From contig OZ007518.1 of assembly GCA_963931865.1 (NCBI GenBank), forward strand, positions 8,174,361-8,238,360: 64,000 nucleotides of DNA, written 5' to 3'. Made by a program: the position numbers and the translations under genes. The DNA is from Axinella damicornis. Its lineage: Eukaryota > Porifera > Demospongiae > Axinellida > Axinellidae. Of the stretch, positions 51,828-60,400 are shown in pieces (the stretch's first letter is position 1; each line of letters begins with the position of its first letter). Under the pieces are notes generated by a model that ran no database searches, was not told the origin of the DNA, and worked only from the letters and a program-made list of their open reading frames with translations.

Positions 51828-54202
51828 CTGATTTCTGCTTGGCTATCTCCACTTATGTACCTTTGTCCATCTGCTTGGTAGTTGAGACTTGGCTGCTTTA
51901 GCAGCTCGTGCAGCACTCGCTCCGTGGTGTAGTTGGCATCTCTGTACTGCCTCACTAGTGGATCTTCATCTGACCTCAGAGGAGCTGCCTGTACCGTGAG
52001 AGCATAGAAGAAGAGGGTTGCAATCACAGTTGACTTCATTGTGCATAAGGTAGCTAGTGTGGAACTTGTGTTATGAGCAGCTGCTTTTATGCATTATGTC
52101 ACGTCAAGAGCGCATGATGACATCATTGTTTTTCACGGCGGAAAAAAAAACAATGATGTCATCATGCGCTCTTGATTATGTAGGTAAGCTTATATCTTCA
52201 TCTGATTTTCATTTTAAACTTTGAACCTCAGTAGAAATCTGGCACTGAACTTTCTGTGGATGTTGACACTGGATGACCTGCTGAATGGGCAATTAGTGGA
52301 CTTCGCGCAATCGCGGAACCGCCGGAAACGGAAACCGAAAACGGAAACAGAAAATGGACTGGACTGGAGTGGACTGGACTCACCCAAAACTCTGTAAACG
52401 TTTTTCAGTGTGGGACAGAAGCTAAGCATACTTGTACCATGGCAACCATAGCATACAAATCAAAGGCACCTGCTAAGTCAGGGGGGGTAGGACAAGATCA
52501 CGTGCACTGTCATTTTGTATGACGTAATGCAAAGTCGTTATACTGCTTTTCTCCGTGGAAGAAGGCTGCATTGCGCTTTCAATGCATCCTGAAGAGCAAC
52601 CTCTATGCAGAGACTGTGACCGAACTGGGTATAAGCAACTACACACTACTACGTGCCTGTACTGAGCAGTTATGTAAATGACCATGCAGACTCACCGAGA
52701 ATATCAGCGAATGCAGACTTGTCGACCGCACTCAAGCGTTTAGCATCAGGTAGGAAGTCAATAAAGCGATCGAACCCCATCGAACCCCAGCGATAAGTCA
52801 GCGCTAGAGCTGCTACTAGTCTGCTAGTTCCGCATACTTCTTGTATATTATTGTGCACTATACCTATGGAATGTTAATTGTACCACGTGCGCACGGACCT
52901 TGTCCCACCCCCCCTGCTGCTAAGTGCTTTTGACAGGTGTGTTCTAACTGCCCTAATTGCCATGTTCTAACTGCCTCTAATTGGAAGTTAGAACACGCCT
53001 GGGAGTTAGAACTCGTCTACACTATATAAACCGCACGGTGCCTTTGATTTGTATGGCTGCCATAGTACAAGCCAGCTAAACCACCCCCTAGACGTGTTTA
53101 CCGCGTAATACACTCCACAGTTCCGGGTAAACCCCTCGGGCTTTCGCCCTCGGGTTTACCGGAACTGTCTCGTGTATCACACTCAACGCAAAACAATGAA
53201 CATAATCATACTCAGGGTTTCGAAAATGTTTTGCCCCCCCCCCCCCCTCCGCCCAAACTTCCTCTATGTTCTGTTTTGTCTCACCTTGTGATATAACTGA
53301 TACTTGGATGTTTCTGTACCTGATACAAACAAGTCAAGGCTCAAGGCCGGGGAGGAGGAGGGGGGGGGGATTGCCCCCCTTAAATGTTTGCTGCCCCCTT
53401 GTAGAAAATTATCCATGCAATGCTACCCATACGTATGTTCCCCCTTACTGTAATCACCACACTAGGATTTTGCCCCCCTTGAACAATCTTCTGTTTTACT
53501 GAGAGTTTGTGTCCCTCACTGCAGGGTGCAGCTGTGTTCCTCGAGCAGGCGTTGATCCACTATGCGATGCGGATCCTCCACGGCAAGGGCTACACCCCCG
53601 TTTACACACCGTTCTTCATGAGGAAGGAGGTGATGCAGGAGGTGGCCCAGCTGAGCGACTTCGACGAGATGCTGTACAAGGTGTGTGTGTGTGAGGGGGG
53701 GAGAGGTGTGTGTGGTAGTGGAGGAGAAGATCATGTAGGAGGCTGTCCCAGTTGAGTCTCCTTACATGTGTGTGTGTGTGTGTGTGTGGGGGGGGGGTCA
53801 ACTCTTTTCTTCCCACTCCCATGTGCCAATGAAGTAAGCACCTCAGATGCAATGGTGTGTGTTTGAGTAGTGGACTGCGCATGCACAATTACCAGGTCTG
53901 AACCTCTGACTTTATGTTGCCTCCCCTATTTTCTCCCCCTCCACGTCCCCTCCCCTCCATGTCCCTTCCCCTCTTCTCCCCCTCCCTCCCCCTCCCCCTC
54001 CATCCCTCCATGTCACCTCCCCTCTTCTCTCCCCCTCCACCCCTTCTCCCCCTCCACACCCTCCATGCCTCTTCCCCTCTTCTTTTCCCCTCCCCATCCC
54101 CCCTCCACCCCTCCATGTCCCCTCCCCTCTTCTCTCCCCCTCCAGGTGATCAGCAAGAGCAGTGAGGTGATGGAGGAGACAGCAATCGAGGAGAAGTACC
54201 TC
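38681..54202 (+). CDS. SARS1: Cytosolic seryl-tRNA synthetase, 3'-incomplete: join 38681..38816, 39673..39827, 40162..40320, 48479..48619, 53525..53680, 54146..>54202
   Basis: Six exons encode the first 268 residues. Translations match animal SerRS closely. [20 protein letters not shown] starts the tRNA-binding domain. Exons 2-3 form the helical arm ([25 protein letters not shown]; ending in [16 protein letters not shown]). Exon 4 carries [15 protein letters not shown]. Exon 5 holds class II motif 1 and its surroundings ([29 protein letters not shown]). All borders follow AG/GT and phases agree; the exon 1 donor (AAAGT|GTAAGC) is chosen to keep frame. The enzyme charges tRNA-Ser (and tRNA-Sec) in the cytosol. 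The frame enters a 200-N assembly gap at 54203, so motifs 2 and 3 and the C-terminus are not visible. Intron 3 (8.2 kb) and intron 4 (4.9 kb) are large and host other genes. Confidence 0.93.
39514..39547. repeat. Hairpin element in SerRS intron 1
   Basis: TAGCCTCATTCTCAGACC faces GTGGGAACGAGGCTA. GCTGGCCTT before and GCTTGCCTT after form an 8/9 target duplication. Confidence 0.75.
39916..39994. repeat. Hairpin element in SerRS intron 2
   Basis: TAGCCCTGTTTCCAGCCTCC faces GGAGCCTGGGAAGGAGGCTT. ATGGACACC lies just left (39898-39906) and directly right of it, a 9-bp target duplication, with a few extra bases at the left end. Confidence 0.7.
40327..40435. repeat. Poly(G) run and purine-rich (GGAGGA) tract directly after SerRS exon 3
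   Basis: Twenty G followed by about 90 bp of almost pure G/A (GGAGGAGGGGAAGGGAGG...). It begins six bases into intron 3, next to the 5' splice site. Similar tracts follow the exon 3 relics at 44504-44600 and 44674-44770. Confidence 0.85.
40443..40488 (+). pseudogene. Relic of SerRS exon 3 (fragment 1)
   Basis: ACACCTCATCTAGATTGG... through CCCCAGTGTGCCCAT is a copy of the end of exon 3, 120 bp downstream of it. A TAG is in the exon 3 frame, and no splice sites remain. Confidence 0.8.
41390..41480 (+). pseudogene. Truncated 5' relic of the YIGKT-motif gene
   Basis: TCAAGGTCCTGTTCAACACC GGGAGGAGTTAGCTATGATCG is the same start region as at 42281 and 45690, preceded by the shared TGAAACGCCCGCTTTA block. 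It ends after about 90 bp, so only the first 25-30 codons remain, with differences. Confidence 0.65.
42281..43379 (+). pseudogene. YIGKT-motif protein, tandem-domain copy with a frameshift (possible GIY-YIG-like fold)
   Basis: The first domain runs [77 protein letters not shown]. It then shifts frame at about 42588, where five bases are missing relative to the second domain. The new frame ([59 protein letters not shown]) continues in-frame into a second, complete domain. That domain has [46 protein letters not shown] and [10 protein letters not shown], and ends at 43379. The YIGKT strand, the following arginines and the Gln-Glu helix are faintly like GIY-YIG nucleases, but I cannot confirm that fold. 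It lies inside SerRS intron 3 on the same strand. The domain duplication is internal. Either a pseudogene or one misread region. Confidence 0.55.
43419..43441. repeat. Poly(C) run, 23 bp
   Basis: Immediately after the YIGKT gene (40 bp past the stop). The paralogous position after 46301 has no such run. Confidence 0.85.
44443..44499 (+). pseudogene. Relic of SerRS exon 3 (fragment 2, donor kept)
   Basis: ACCTCGTCCACATTGGGAAC through AGTGACAATGAG|GTGAGG copies the 3' end of exon 3, including its donor site and the following poly(G)/purine tract. One extra C in GTGCCCCATCAG breaks the frame, and no acceptor precedes it. Confidence 0.85.
44616..44673 (+). pseudogene. Relic of SerRS exon 3 (fragment 3, donor kept)
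   Basis: A further copy ending AGTGACAATGAG|GTGAGA with the purine-rich tract again following. It lacks the 5' part of exon 3 and an acceptor. A shorter piece follows at 44775-44804 (ACACCTCATCCAGATTGGAA ACACCCTCCA). Confidence 0.85.
45670..46301 (+). pseudogene. YIGKT-motif protein, second locus, single domain with a 1-nt deletion
   Basis: Starts [15 protein letters not shown], then [20 protein letters not shown] and [14 protein letters not shown]. It loses one base at about 45838 relative to the 42281 copy. The other frame continues [80 protein letters not shown] and [16 protein letters not shown], ending at 46301. [12 protein letters not shown] motif is shared with the other copies. Repairing one base would give a single ~210-residue protein, so either recent decay or a sequencing error. 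Function unknown. Confidence 0.55.
46529..47180. mobile_element. Inverted-repeat element with CAGTGGCGGATC ends, 5-bp AGATA duplication
   Basis: Left end CACTGGCGGATCCAGGGGT (with a second internal start CAGTGGCGGATCTAGGGG at 46615) and right end TTTCTAGATCCGCCACTG. AGATA flanks both sides (46524-46528, 47181-47185). The paralogous segment at about 44044-44072 (GTTGCTGCATGCAGATATGT CTG) is the empty site. The interior has a GC-rich hairpin (GCACCGCCTTCGGCGGTGC at about 47102) but no transposase. Confidence 0.75.
47205..47640. repeat. Cluster of AATCTCGAGATTGT / AATCTCAAGATTGTG palindromes
   Basis: At least eight dispersed copies of a 14-bp near-palindrome (AATCTTGAGATT, AATCTCGAGATTGT, CAATCTCAAGATTGTG) lie in about 430 bp of otherwise non-repetitive DNA, spaced irregularly by 15-60 bp. 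Unlike a minisatellite, only the motif is conserved. Confidence 0.7.
47708..47805. repeat. TACG/CATG palindromic microsatellite
   Basis: GTACGTACATGTATGTACGT and similar self-complementary words fill about 100 bp. Confidence 0.8.
48290..48440. repeat. Pyrimidine-rich minisatellite before SerRS exon 4
   Basis: Four copies of a ~27-bp unit (TCCTCCTCTATTCCTCTCCTC then CCCCCTTTCT) make an almost pure C/T tract ending about 40 bases before the exon 4 acceptor. Its complement resembles the purine tract at the start of the same intron. Confidence 0.85.
49212..50126 (-). pseudogene. Secreted jacalin-like lectin, copy 1, probably inactive (exons 50126..49948 and 49654..49212)
   Basis: Same two-exon plan as the copy at 50960-52039. 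Exon 1 codes [20 protein letters not shown] and [20 protein letters not shown]. The exon 1 border reads CATAG|GC instead of AG|GT. Exon 2 opens with the expected phase ([34 protein letters not shown]), then meets a stop and a +1 shift at about 49549 (ATTAGGTAGTG where copy 2 has ATTTGGTCAAATG). The rest of the jacalin-like domain ([61 protein letters not shown], ending FFHVP) is open in the shifted frame. Two independent lesions argue for a true pseudogene. It lies antisense within SerRS intron 4. Confidence 0.7.
50960..52039 (-). CDS. Secreted jacalin-like lectin, copy 2 (complement join 50960..51419, 51861..52039; 212 aa)
   Basis: Exon 1 encodes a signal peptide ([19 protein letters not shown]) and a short acidic linker ([31 protein letters not shown]). 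Its donor is CAAAG|GTACAT and the exon 2 acceptor is CCACAG|AGACAC; the junction codon is Arg and the frame holds for 212 residues. Exon 2 reads [109 protein letters not shown]. This follows the jacalin-like beta-prism pattern, including the GRSG..ID loop near the C-terminus that commonly forms part of the sugar site. It probably binds carbohydrate outside the cell. The gene is antisense inside SerRS intron 4. Its intron carries a 39-bp poly(G) run and a 34-bp tandem repeat. The domain call is from pattern reading only. Confidence 0.75.
51575..51685. repeat. Tandem repeat in the lectin intron, ~36-bp unit, three copies
   Basis: GACGGACTGACAGCTGTGG followed by CCCCCCTCACTGCATGT is repeated three times with few changes. 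Confidence 0.85.
51789..51827. repeat. Poly(G) run, 39 bp
   Basis: In the intron of lectin copy 2, starting about 30 bp past its donor (minus strand poly(C)). The dead paralogue at 49.9 kb has no such run. Confidence 0.9.
52105..52174. mobile_element. Solo hAT-like hairpin (CAAGAGCGCATGATGACATC)
   Basis: A 70-bp nearly perfect hairpin identical at its ends to the 561-bp element at 20993-21553. It lies about 65 bp upstream of the lectin copy 2 start codon, probably in its promoter. Confidence 0.8.
52431..53071. repeat. Outer inverted-repeat element with another element nested inside
   Basis: CTTGTACCATGGCAACCATA... through ATCAAAGGCACC (52431-52470) is reverse-complemented at 53037-53071 (GGTGCCTTTGATTTGTATGG...). 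It encloses the element at 52479-52916 and the CTAACTGCC..TAATTG words at 52940-53010. Confidence 0.65.
52479..52916. mobile_element. Nested element, CAGGGGGGGTAGGACAAG ends, 9-bp target duplication
   Basis: Left CAGGGGGGGTAGGACAAG is matched by right CTTGTCCCACCCCCCCTG. CTGCTAAGT flanks it on both sides (52470-52478 and 52917-52925). Part of its interior (GAAGAAGGCTGCATTGCGCT TTCAA) resembles 27565-27590, so the family is present elsewhere in the window. Confidence 0.8.
53117..53168. repeat. Hairpin ACAGTTCCGGGTAAACCC
   Basis: ACAGTTCCGGGTAAACCC faces GGGTTTACCGGAACTGT, with a CTCGGGCTTTCGCCCTC loop that is itself a small hairpin. Confidence 0.75.
53906..54144. repeat. Polypyrimidine tract (CCCCTCC...) before SerRS exon 6
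   Basis: About 240 bp of almost pure C/T with repeated CCTCCATGTCCCCTCCCCTC and TCTTCTCCCCCTCC units, ending at the exon 6 acceptor CTCCAG|GTGATC. It acts as an extreme version of the normal acceptor pyrimidine tract. Confidence 0.9.
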
Positions 54203-54402
54203 NNNNNNNNNNNNNNNNNNNNNNNNNNNNNNNNNNNNNNNNNNNNNNNNNNNNNNNNNNNNNNNNNNNNNNNNNNNNNNNNNNNNNNNNNNNNNNNNNN
54301 NNNNNNNNNNNNNNNNNNNNNNNNNNNNNNNNNNNNNNNNNNNNNNNNNNNNNNNNNNNNNNNNNNNNNNNNNNNNNNNNNNNNNNNNNNNNNNNNNNNN
54401 NN
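54203..54402. other. Assembly gap (200 N)
   Basis: Exactly 200 N, probably a fixed-size scaffold gap. It cuts SerRS exon 6 on its left and the decamer array on its right, so true distance and order across it are unknown. Confidence 0.99.
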
Positions 54403-57400
54403 AAGGTAGAGTCAGGTAGAACATAGGTAGAGTCAGGTAGAGACAAGGTAGAGTCAAGGTAGAGTCAGGTAGAGTCAGGTAGAGCCAAGGTAGAGCCAAG
54501 GTAGAGTCAGGTAGAGTGAAGGTAGAGTCAGGTAGAACCAAGGTAGAGTCGGGCAGAGCCACGGTAGAGTCAGGTAGAGCCAGGTAGAGCCAAGGTAGAG
54601 TCAGGTAGAGCCATGCAAGGTAGATTCAGGTAGAGCCATGCAAGGTAGAGTCAGGTAGAGTGAAGGTAGAGTCAGGTAGAGCCAAGGTAGAGTCAGGTAG
54701 AGCCAAGGTTGAGTCAGGTAGAGTGAAGGTAGAGTCAGGTAGAGCCAAGGTAGAGTCAGGTAGAGCCAAGGTAGAGTCAGGTAGAGTGAAGGTAGAGTCA
54801 GGTAGAACATAGGTAGAGTCAGGTAGAGACAAGGTAGAGTCAAGGTACAGTCAGGTAGAGTCAGGTAGAGTCAGGTAGAGCCAAGGTAGAGTCAAGTAGA
54901 GCGAAGGTAGAGTCAGGTAGAGCCAGGTAGAGTGCAGGTAGAGTCAGGTAGAGCCAAGGTAGAGTCAGGTAGAGTTAGGTAGAACCAAGGTAGAGTCAGG
55001 TAGAGCGAATGTAGAGTCAGGTAGAGCCAAGGTAGAGTCAGGTAGAGTGAAGGTAGAGTCAGGGTAGAGTCAGGTAGAGACAAGGTAGAGTCAGGTAGAG
55101 CCATGGTAGAGTCAGGTAGAGTTAGGTAAGAACCAAGGTAGAGTCAGGTGGAGCGAAGGTAGAGTCAGGTAGATAGAGCCAAGGTAGAGTCAGGTAGAGT
55201 CAGGTAGAGTCAGGTAGAGTCAGGTAGAGTCAGGTAGAGTCAGGTAGAGCCAAGGTAGAGTCAGGTAAAGTCAGGTAGAGTCAGGTAGAGTCAGGTAGAG
55301 CCAAGGTAGAGTCAGGTAGAGCCAAGGTAGAGTCAGGTAGAGCCAAGGTAGAGTCAGGTAGAGTGAAGGTAGAGTCAGGTAGAACATAGGTAGAGTCAGG
55401 TAGAGACAAGGTAGAGTCAAGGTACAGTCAGGTAGAGTCAGGTAGAGTCAGGTAGAGCCAAGGTAGAGTCAAGTAGAGCGAAGGTAGAGTCAGGTAGAGC
55501 CAGGTAGAGTGCAGGTAGAGTCAGGTAGAGCCAAGGTAGAGTCAGGTAGAGTTAGGTAGAACCAAGGTAGAGTCAGGTAGAGCGAAGGTAGAGTCAGGTA
55601 GAGCCAAGGTAGAGCCAGGTAGAGTGAAAGTAGAGTCAGGGTAGAGTCAGGTAGAGACAAGGTAGAGTCAAGGTAGAGTCAGGTAGAGTCAGGTAGAGCC
55701 AAGGTAGAGCCAAGGTTGAGTCAGGTAGAGTGAAGGTAGAGTCAGGTAGAGCCAAGGTAGAGTCAGGTAGAGTTAGGTAGAACCAAGGTAGAGTCAGGTA
55801 GAGCGAAGGTAGAGTCAGGTAGAGCCAAGGTAGAGTCAGGTAGAGTTAGGTAGAACCAAGGTAGAGTCAGGTAGAGCGAAGGTAGAGTCAGGTAGAGTGA
55901 AGGTAGAGTCAGGTAGAACCAAGGTAAAGTCGGGCAGAGCCACGGTAGAGTCAGGTAGAGCCAGGTAGAGCCAAGGTAGAGTCAGGTAGAGCCATGCAAG
56001 GTAGAGTCAGGTAGAGCCATGCAAGGTAGAGTCAGGTAGAGTGAAGGTAGAGTCAGGTAGAGCCAAGGTAGAGTCAGGTAGAGCGAAGGTAGAGTCAGGT
56101 AGAGTGAAGGTAGAGTCAGGTAGAGACAAGGTAGAGTCAAGGTAGAGTCAGGTAGAGTCAGGTAGAGCCAAGGTAGAGTCGTGCAGAGCCAAGGTAGAGT
56201 CAGGTAGAGCCACGGTAGAGTCCAGGTAGAGCCAAGGTAGAGTCAGGTAAAGTCAGGTAGAGTCAGGTAGAGCGAAGGTAGAGTCAGGTAGAGTGAAGGT
56301 AGAGTCAGGTAGAACCAAGGTAAAGTCGGGCAGAGCCACGGTAGAGTCAGGTAGAGCCAGGTAGAGCCATGGTAGAGTCAGGTAGAGCCATGCAAGGTAG
56401 AGTCAGGTAGAGCCATGCAAGGTAGAGTCAGGTAGAGTGAAGGTAGAGTCAGGTAGAGCCAAGGTAGAGTCAGGTAGAGCGAAGGTAGAGTCAGGTAGAG
56501 TGAAGGTAGAGTCAGGTAGAGACAAGGTAGAGTCAAGGTAGAGTCAGGTAGAGTCAGGTAGAGCCAAGGTAGAGTCGTGCAGAGCCAAGGTAGAGTCAGG
56601 TAGAGCCACGGTAGAGTCCAGGTAGAGCCAAGGTAGAGTCAGGTAAAGTCAGGTAGAGTCAGGTAGAGCCAAGGTAGAGTCAGGTACAGCCAAGGTAGAG
56701 TCAGGTAAAGTCAGGTAGAGTCAGGTAGAACCAAGGTATAGTCAGGTAGAGACAAGGTAGAGTCAAGGTAGAGTCAGGTAGAGTCAGGTAGAGTCAGGTA
56801 GAGCCAAGGTAGAGTCAAGTAGAGCGAAGGTAGAGTCAGGTAGAGCCAGGTAGAGTGCAGGTAGAGTCAGGTAGAGCCAAAGTAGAGTCAGGTAGAGTTA
56901 AGGTAGAACCGAGGAAGCGAAGGTAGAGTCAGGTAGAGCCAAGGTAGAGTCAGGTAGAGTGAAGGTAGAGTCAGGGTAGAGTCAGGTAGAGACAAGGTAG
57001 AGTCAAGGTAGAGTCAGGTAGAGTCAGGTAGAGCCAAGGTAGAGCCAAGGCAGAGTAAGGTAGAGTGAAGGTAGAGTCTGGTAGAACCAAGGTAGCATCG
57101 GGCAGAGCCAAGGTAGAGTCAGGTAGAGCCACGGTAGAGTCAGGTAGAGTGAAGGTAGAGTCAGGTAGAGACAAGGTAGAGTCAGGTAGAGTCAGGTTGA
57201 GTCAGGTAGAGTGAAGGTAGAGTCAGGTAGAGCCAGGGTAGAGTCAGGTAGAGCCAAGGTAGAGTCAGGTAGAGTGATGGTAGAGTCAGGTAGAACCAAG
57301 GTAGAGTCAGGTAGAGACAAGGTAGAGTCAAGGTAGAGTCGGGTAGAGTCAGGTAGAGCCAAGGTAGAGTCAAGTAGAGCGAAGGTAGAGTCAGGTAGAG

Positions 57401-60400
57401 CCAGGTAGAGTGCAGGTAGAGTCAGGTAGAGCCAAGGTAGAGTCAGGTACAGTTAGGTAGAACCAAGGTAGAGTCAGGTAGAGCGAAGGTAGAGTCAGGT
57501 AGAGCCAAGGTAGAGTCAGGTAGAGTGAAAGTAGAGTCAGGGTAGAGTCAGGTAGAGACAAGGTAGAGTCAAGGTAGAGTCAGGTAGAGTCAGGTAGAGC
57601 CAAGGTAGAGCTAAGGTAGAGTCAGGTAGAGTGAAGGTAGAGTCAGGTAGAACCAAGGTAGAGTCGGGCAGAGCCAAGGTAGAGTCAGGTAGAGCCACGG
57701 TAGAGTCAGGTAGAGTGAAGGTAGAGTCAGGTAGAACCAAGGTAGAGTCAGGTAGAGACAAGGTAGAGTCAGGTAGAGTCAGGTAGAGTCAGGTAGAGTC
57801 GGGTAGAGTCAGGTTGAGGGAAGGTATAGTCACGTAAAGGCAAGGTAGAGTCAAGGCAGAGGCAGGTAGAGTCAGGTAGATAGAGCCAAGGTAGAGTCAG
57901 GTAGAGTCAGGTAGAGTCAGGTAGAGTCAGGTAGAGTCAGGTAGAGCCAAGGTAGAGTCAGGTAAAGTCAGGTAGAGTCAGGTAGAGCCAAGGTAGAGTC
58001 AGGTAGAGCCAAGGTAGAGTCAGGTAAAGTCAGGTAGAGTCAGGTAGAGCCAAGGTAGAGTCAGGTAGAGCAAAGGTAGAGTCAGGTAGAGTGAAGGTAG
58101 AGCCAGGTAGAGCCAAGGTAGAGTCAGGTAGAGACAAGGTAGAGTCAAGGTAGAGTGAGGTAGAGTCAGGTTGAGTCAGGTAGAGTGAAGGTAGAGTCAG
58201 GTAGAGCCAGGGTAGAGTCAGGTAGAGCCAAGGTAGAGTCAGGTAGAGTGAAGGTAGAGTCAGGTAGAACCAAGGTAGAGTCAGGTAGAGACAAGGTAGA
58301 GTCAAGGTAGAGTCGGGTAGAGTCAGGTAGAGCCAAGGTAGAGTCAAGTAGAGCGAAGGTAGAGTCAGGTAGAGCAAGGTAGAGTGCAGGTAGAGTCAGG
58401 TAGAGCCAAAGTAGAGTCAGGTAGAGTTAGGTAGAACCAAGGTAGAGCCAGGTAGAGCGAAGGTAGAGTCAGGTAGAGCCAAGGTAGAGTCAGGTAGAGT
58501 CAGGTAGAGTCAGGTAGAGTCAGGTAGAGTCAGGTTGAGTGAAGGTAGAGTCAGGTAGAGACAAGGTAGAGTCAAGGCAGAGTCAGGTAGAGTCAGGTAG
58601 ATAAAGCCAAGGTAGAGTCAGGTAAAGTCAGGTAGAGTCAGGTAGAGCCAAGGTAGAGTCAGGTAGTCAGGTAGAGTCAGGTAGAGCCAAGGTAGAGTCA
58701 GGTAGAGCCAAGATAGAGTCAGGTAAAGTCAGGTAGAGTCAGGTAGAGCCAAGGTAGAGTCAGGTAGAGCAAAGGTAGAGTCAGGTAGAGTGAAGGTAGA
58801 GTCAGGTAGAGCCAAGGTAGAGTCAGGTAGAGACAAGGTAGAGTCATGGTAGAGTCAGGTAGAGTCAGGTTGAGTCAGGTAGAGTGAAGGTAGAGTCAGG
58901 TAGAGCCAAGGTAGAGTCAGGTAGAGTGAAGGTAGAGTCAGGTAGAACCAAGGTAGAGTCAGGTAGAGTCAGGTAGAGCCAAGGTAGAGTCAAGTAGAGC
59001 GAAGGTAGAGTCAGGTAGAGCCAGGTAGAGTGCAGGTAGAGTCAGGTAGAGCCAAAGTAGAGTCAGGTAGAGTTAAGGTAGAACCGAGGAAGCGAAGGTA
59101 GAGTCAGGTAGAGCCAAGGTAGAGTCAGGTAGAGTGAAGGTAGAGTCAGGGTAGAGTCAGGTAGAGACAAGGTAGAGTTAAGGTAGAGTCAGGTAGAGTC
59201 TGGTAGAGCCAAGGTAGAGCCAAGGCAGAGTAAGGTAGAGTGAAGGTAGAGTCTGGTAGAACCAAGGTAGAGTCGGGCAGAGCCAAGGTAGAGTCAGGTA
59301 GAGCCACGGTAGAGTCAGGTAGAGTGAAGGTAGAGTCAGGTAGAGACAAGGTAGAGTCAGGTAGAGTCAGGTAGAGTCAGGTAGAGTCAGGTAGAGTCAG
59401 GTTGAGTGAAGGTAGAGTCAGGTAGAGACAAGGTAGAGTCAAGGGAGAGTCAGGTAGAGTCAGGTAGAGCCAAGGTAGAGTCAGATAAAGTCAGGTAGAG
59501 TCAGGTAGAGCCAAGGTAGAGTCAGGTAGAGCCAAGGTAGAGTCAGGTAAAGTCAGGTAGAGTCAGGTAAAGCCAAGGTAGAGTCAGGTAGAGCAAAGGT
59601 AGAGTCAGGTAGAGTGAAGGTAGAGTCAGGTAGAGCCAAAGTAGAGTCAGGTAGAGACAAGGTAGAGTCAAGGTAGAGTCAGGTAGAGTGCAGGTAGAGT
59701 CAGGTAGAGCCAAAGTAGAGTCAGGTAGAGTTAGGTAGAACCAAGGTAGAGTCAGGTAGAGCGAAGGTAGAGTCAGGTAGAGCCAAGGTAGAGTCAGGTA
59801 AAGTGAAGGTAGAGTCAGGGTAGAGTCAGGTAGAGTCAAGGTAGAGTCAAGGTAGAGTCAGGTAGAGTCAGGTAGAGCCAAGGTAGAGCCACGGTAGAGT
59901 CAGGTAGAGTGAAGGTAGAGTCTGGTAGAACCAAGGTAGAGTCGGGCAGAGCCAAGGTAGAGTCAGGTAGAGTGAAGGTAGAGTCAGGTAGAACCAAGGT
60001 AGAGTCAGGTAGAGACAAGGTAGAGTCAGCTTAGAGTCATGTAGAGTCAGGTAGAGTCAGGTAGAGCCAAGGTAGAGTCAAGTAGAGGAAGGTAGAGTCA
60101 GGTAGAGCCAGGTAGAGTGCAGGTAGAGTCAGGTAGAGCCAAGGTAGAGTCAGGTAGAGTTAGGTAGAACCACGATAGAGTCAGGTAGAGCGAAGGTAGA
60201 GTCAGGTAGAGCCAAGGTAGAGTCAGGTGGAGTGAAGGTAGAGTCAGGGTAGAGTCAGGTAGAGACAAGGTAGAGTCAAGGTAGAGTCAGGTAGAGTCAG
60301 GTAGAGCCAAGGTAGAGCCAAGGTAGAGTCAGGTAGAGTTAAGGTAGAGTCAGGTAGAACCAAGGTAGAGTCGGGCAGAGCCAAGGTAGAGTCAGGTAGA

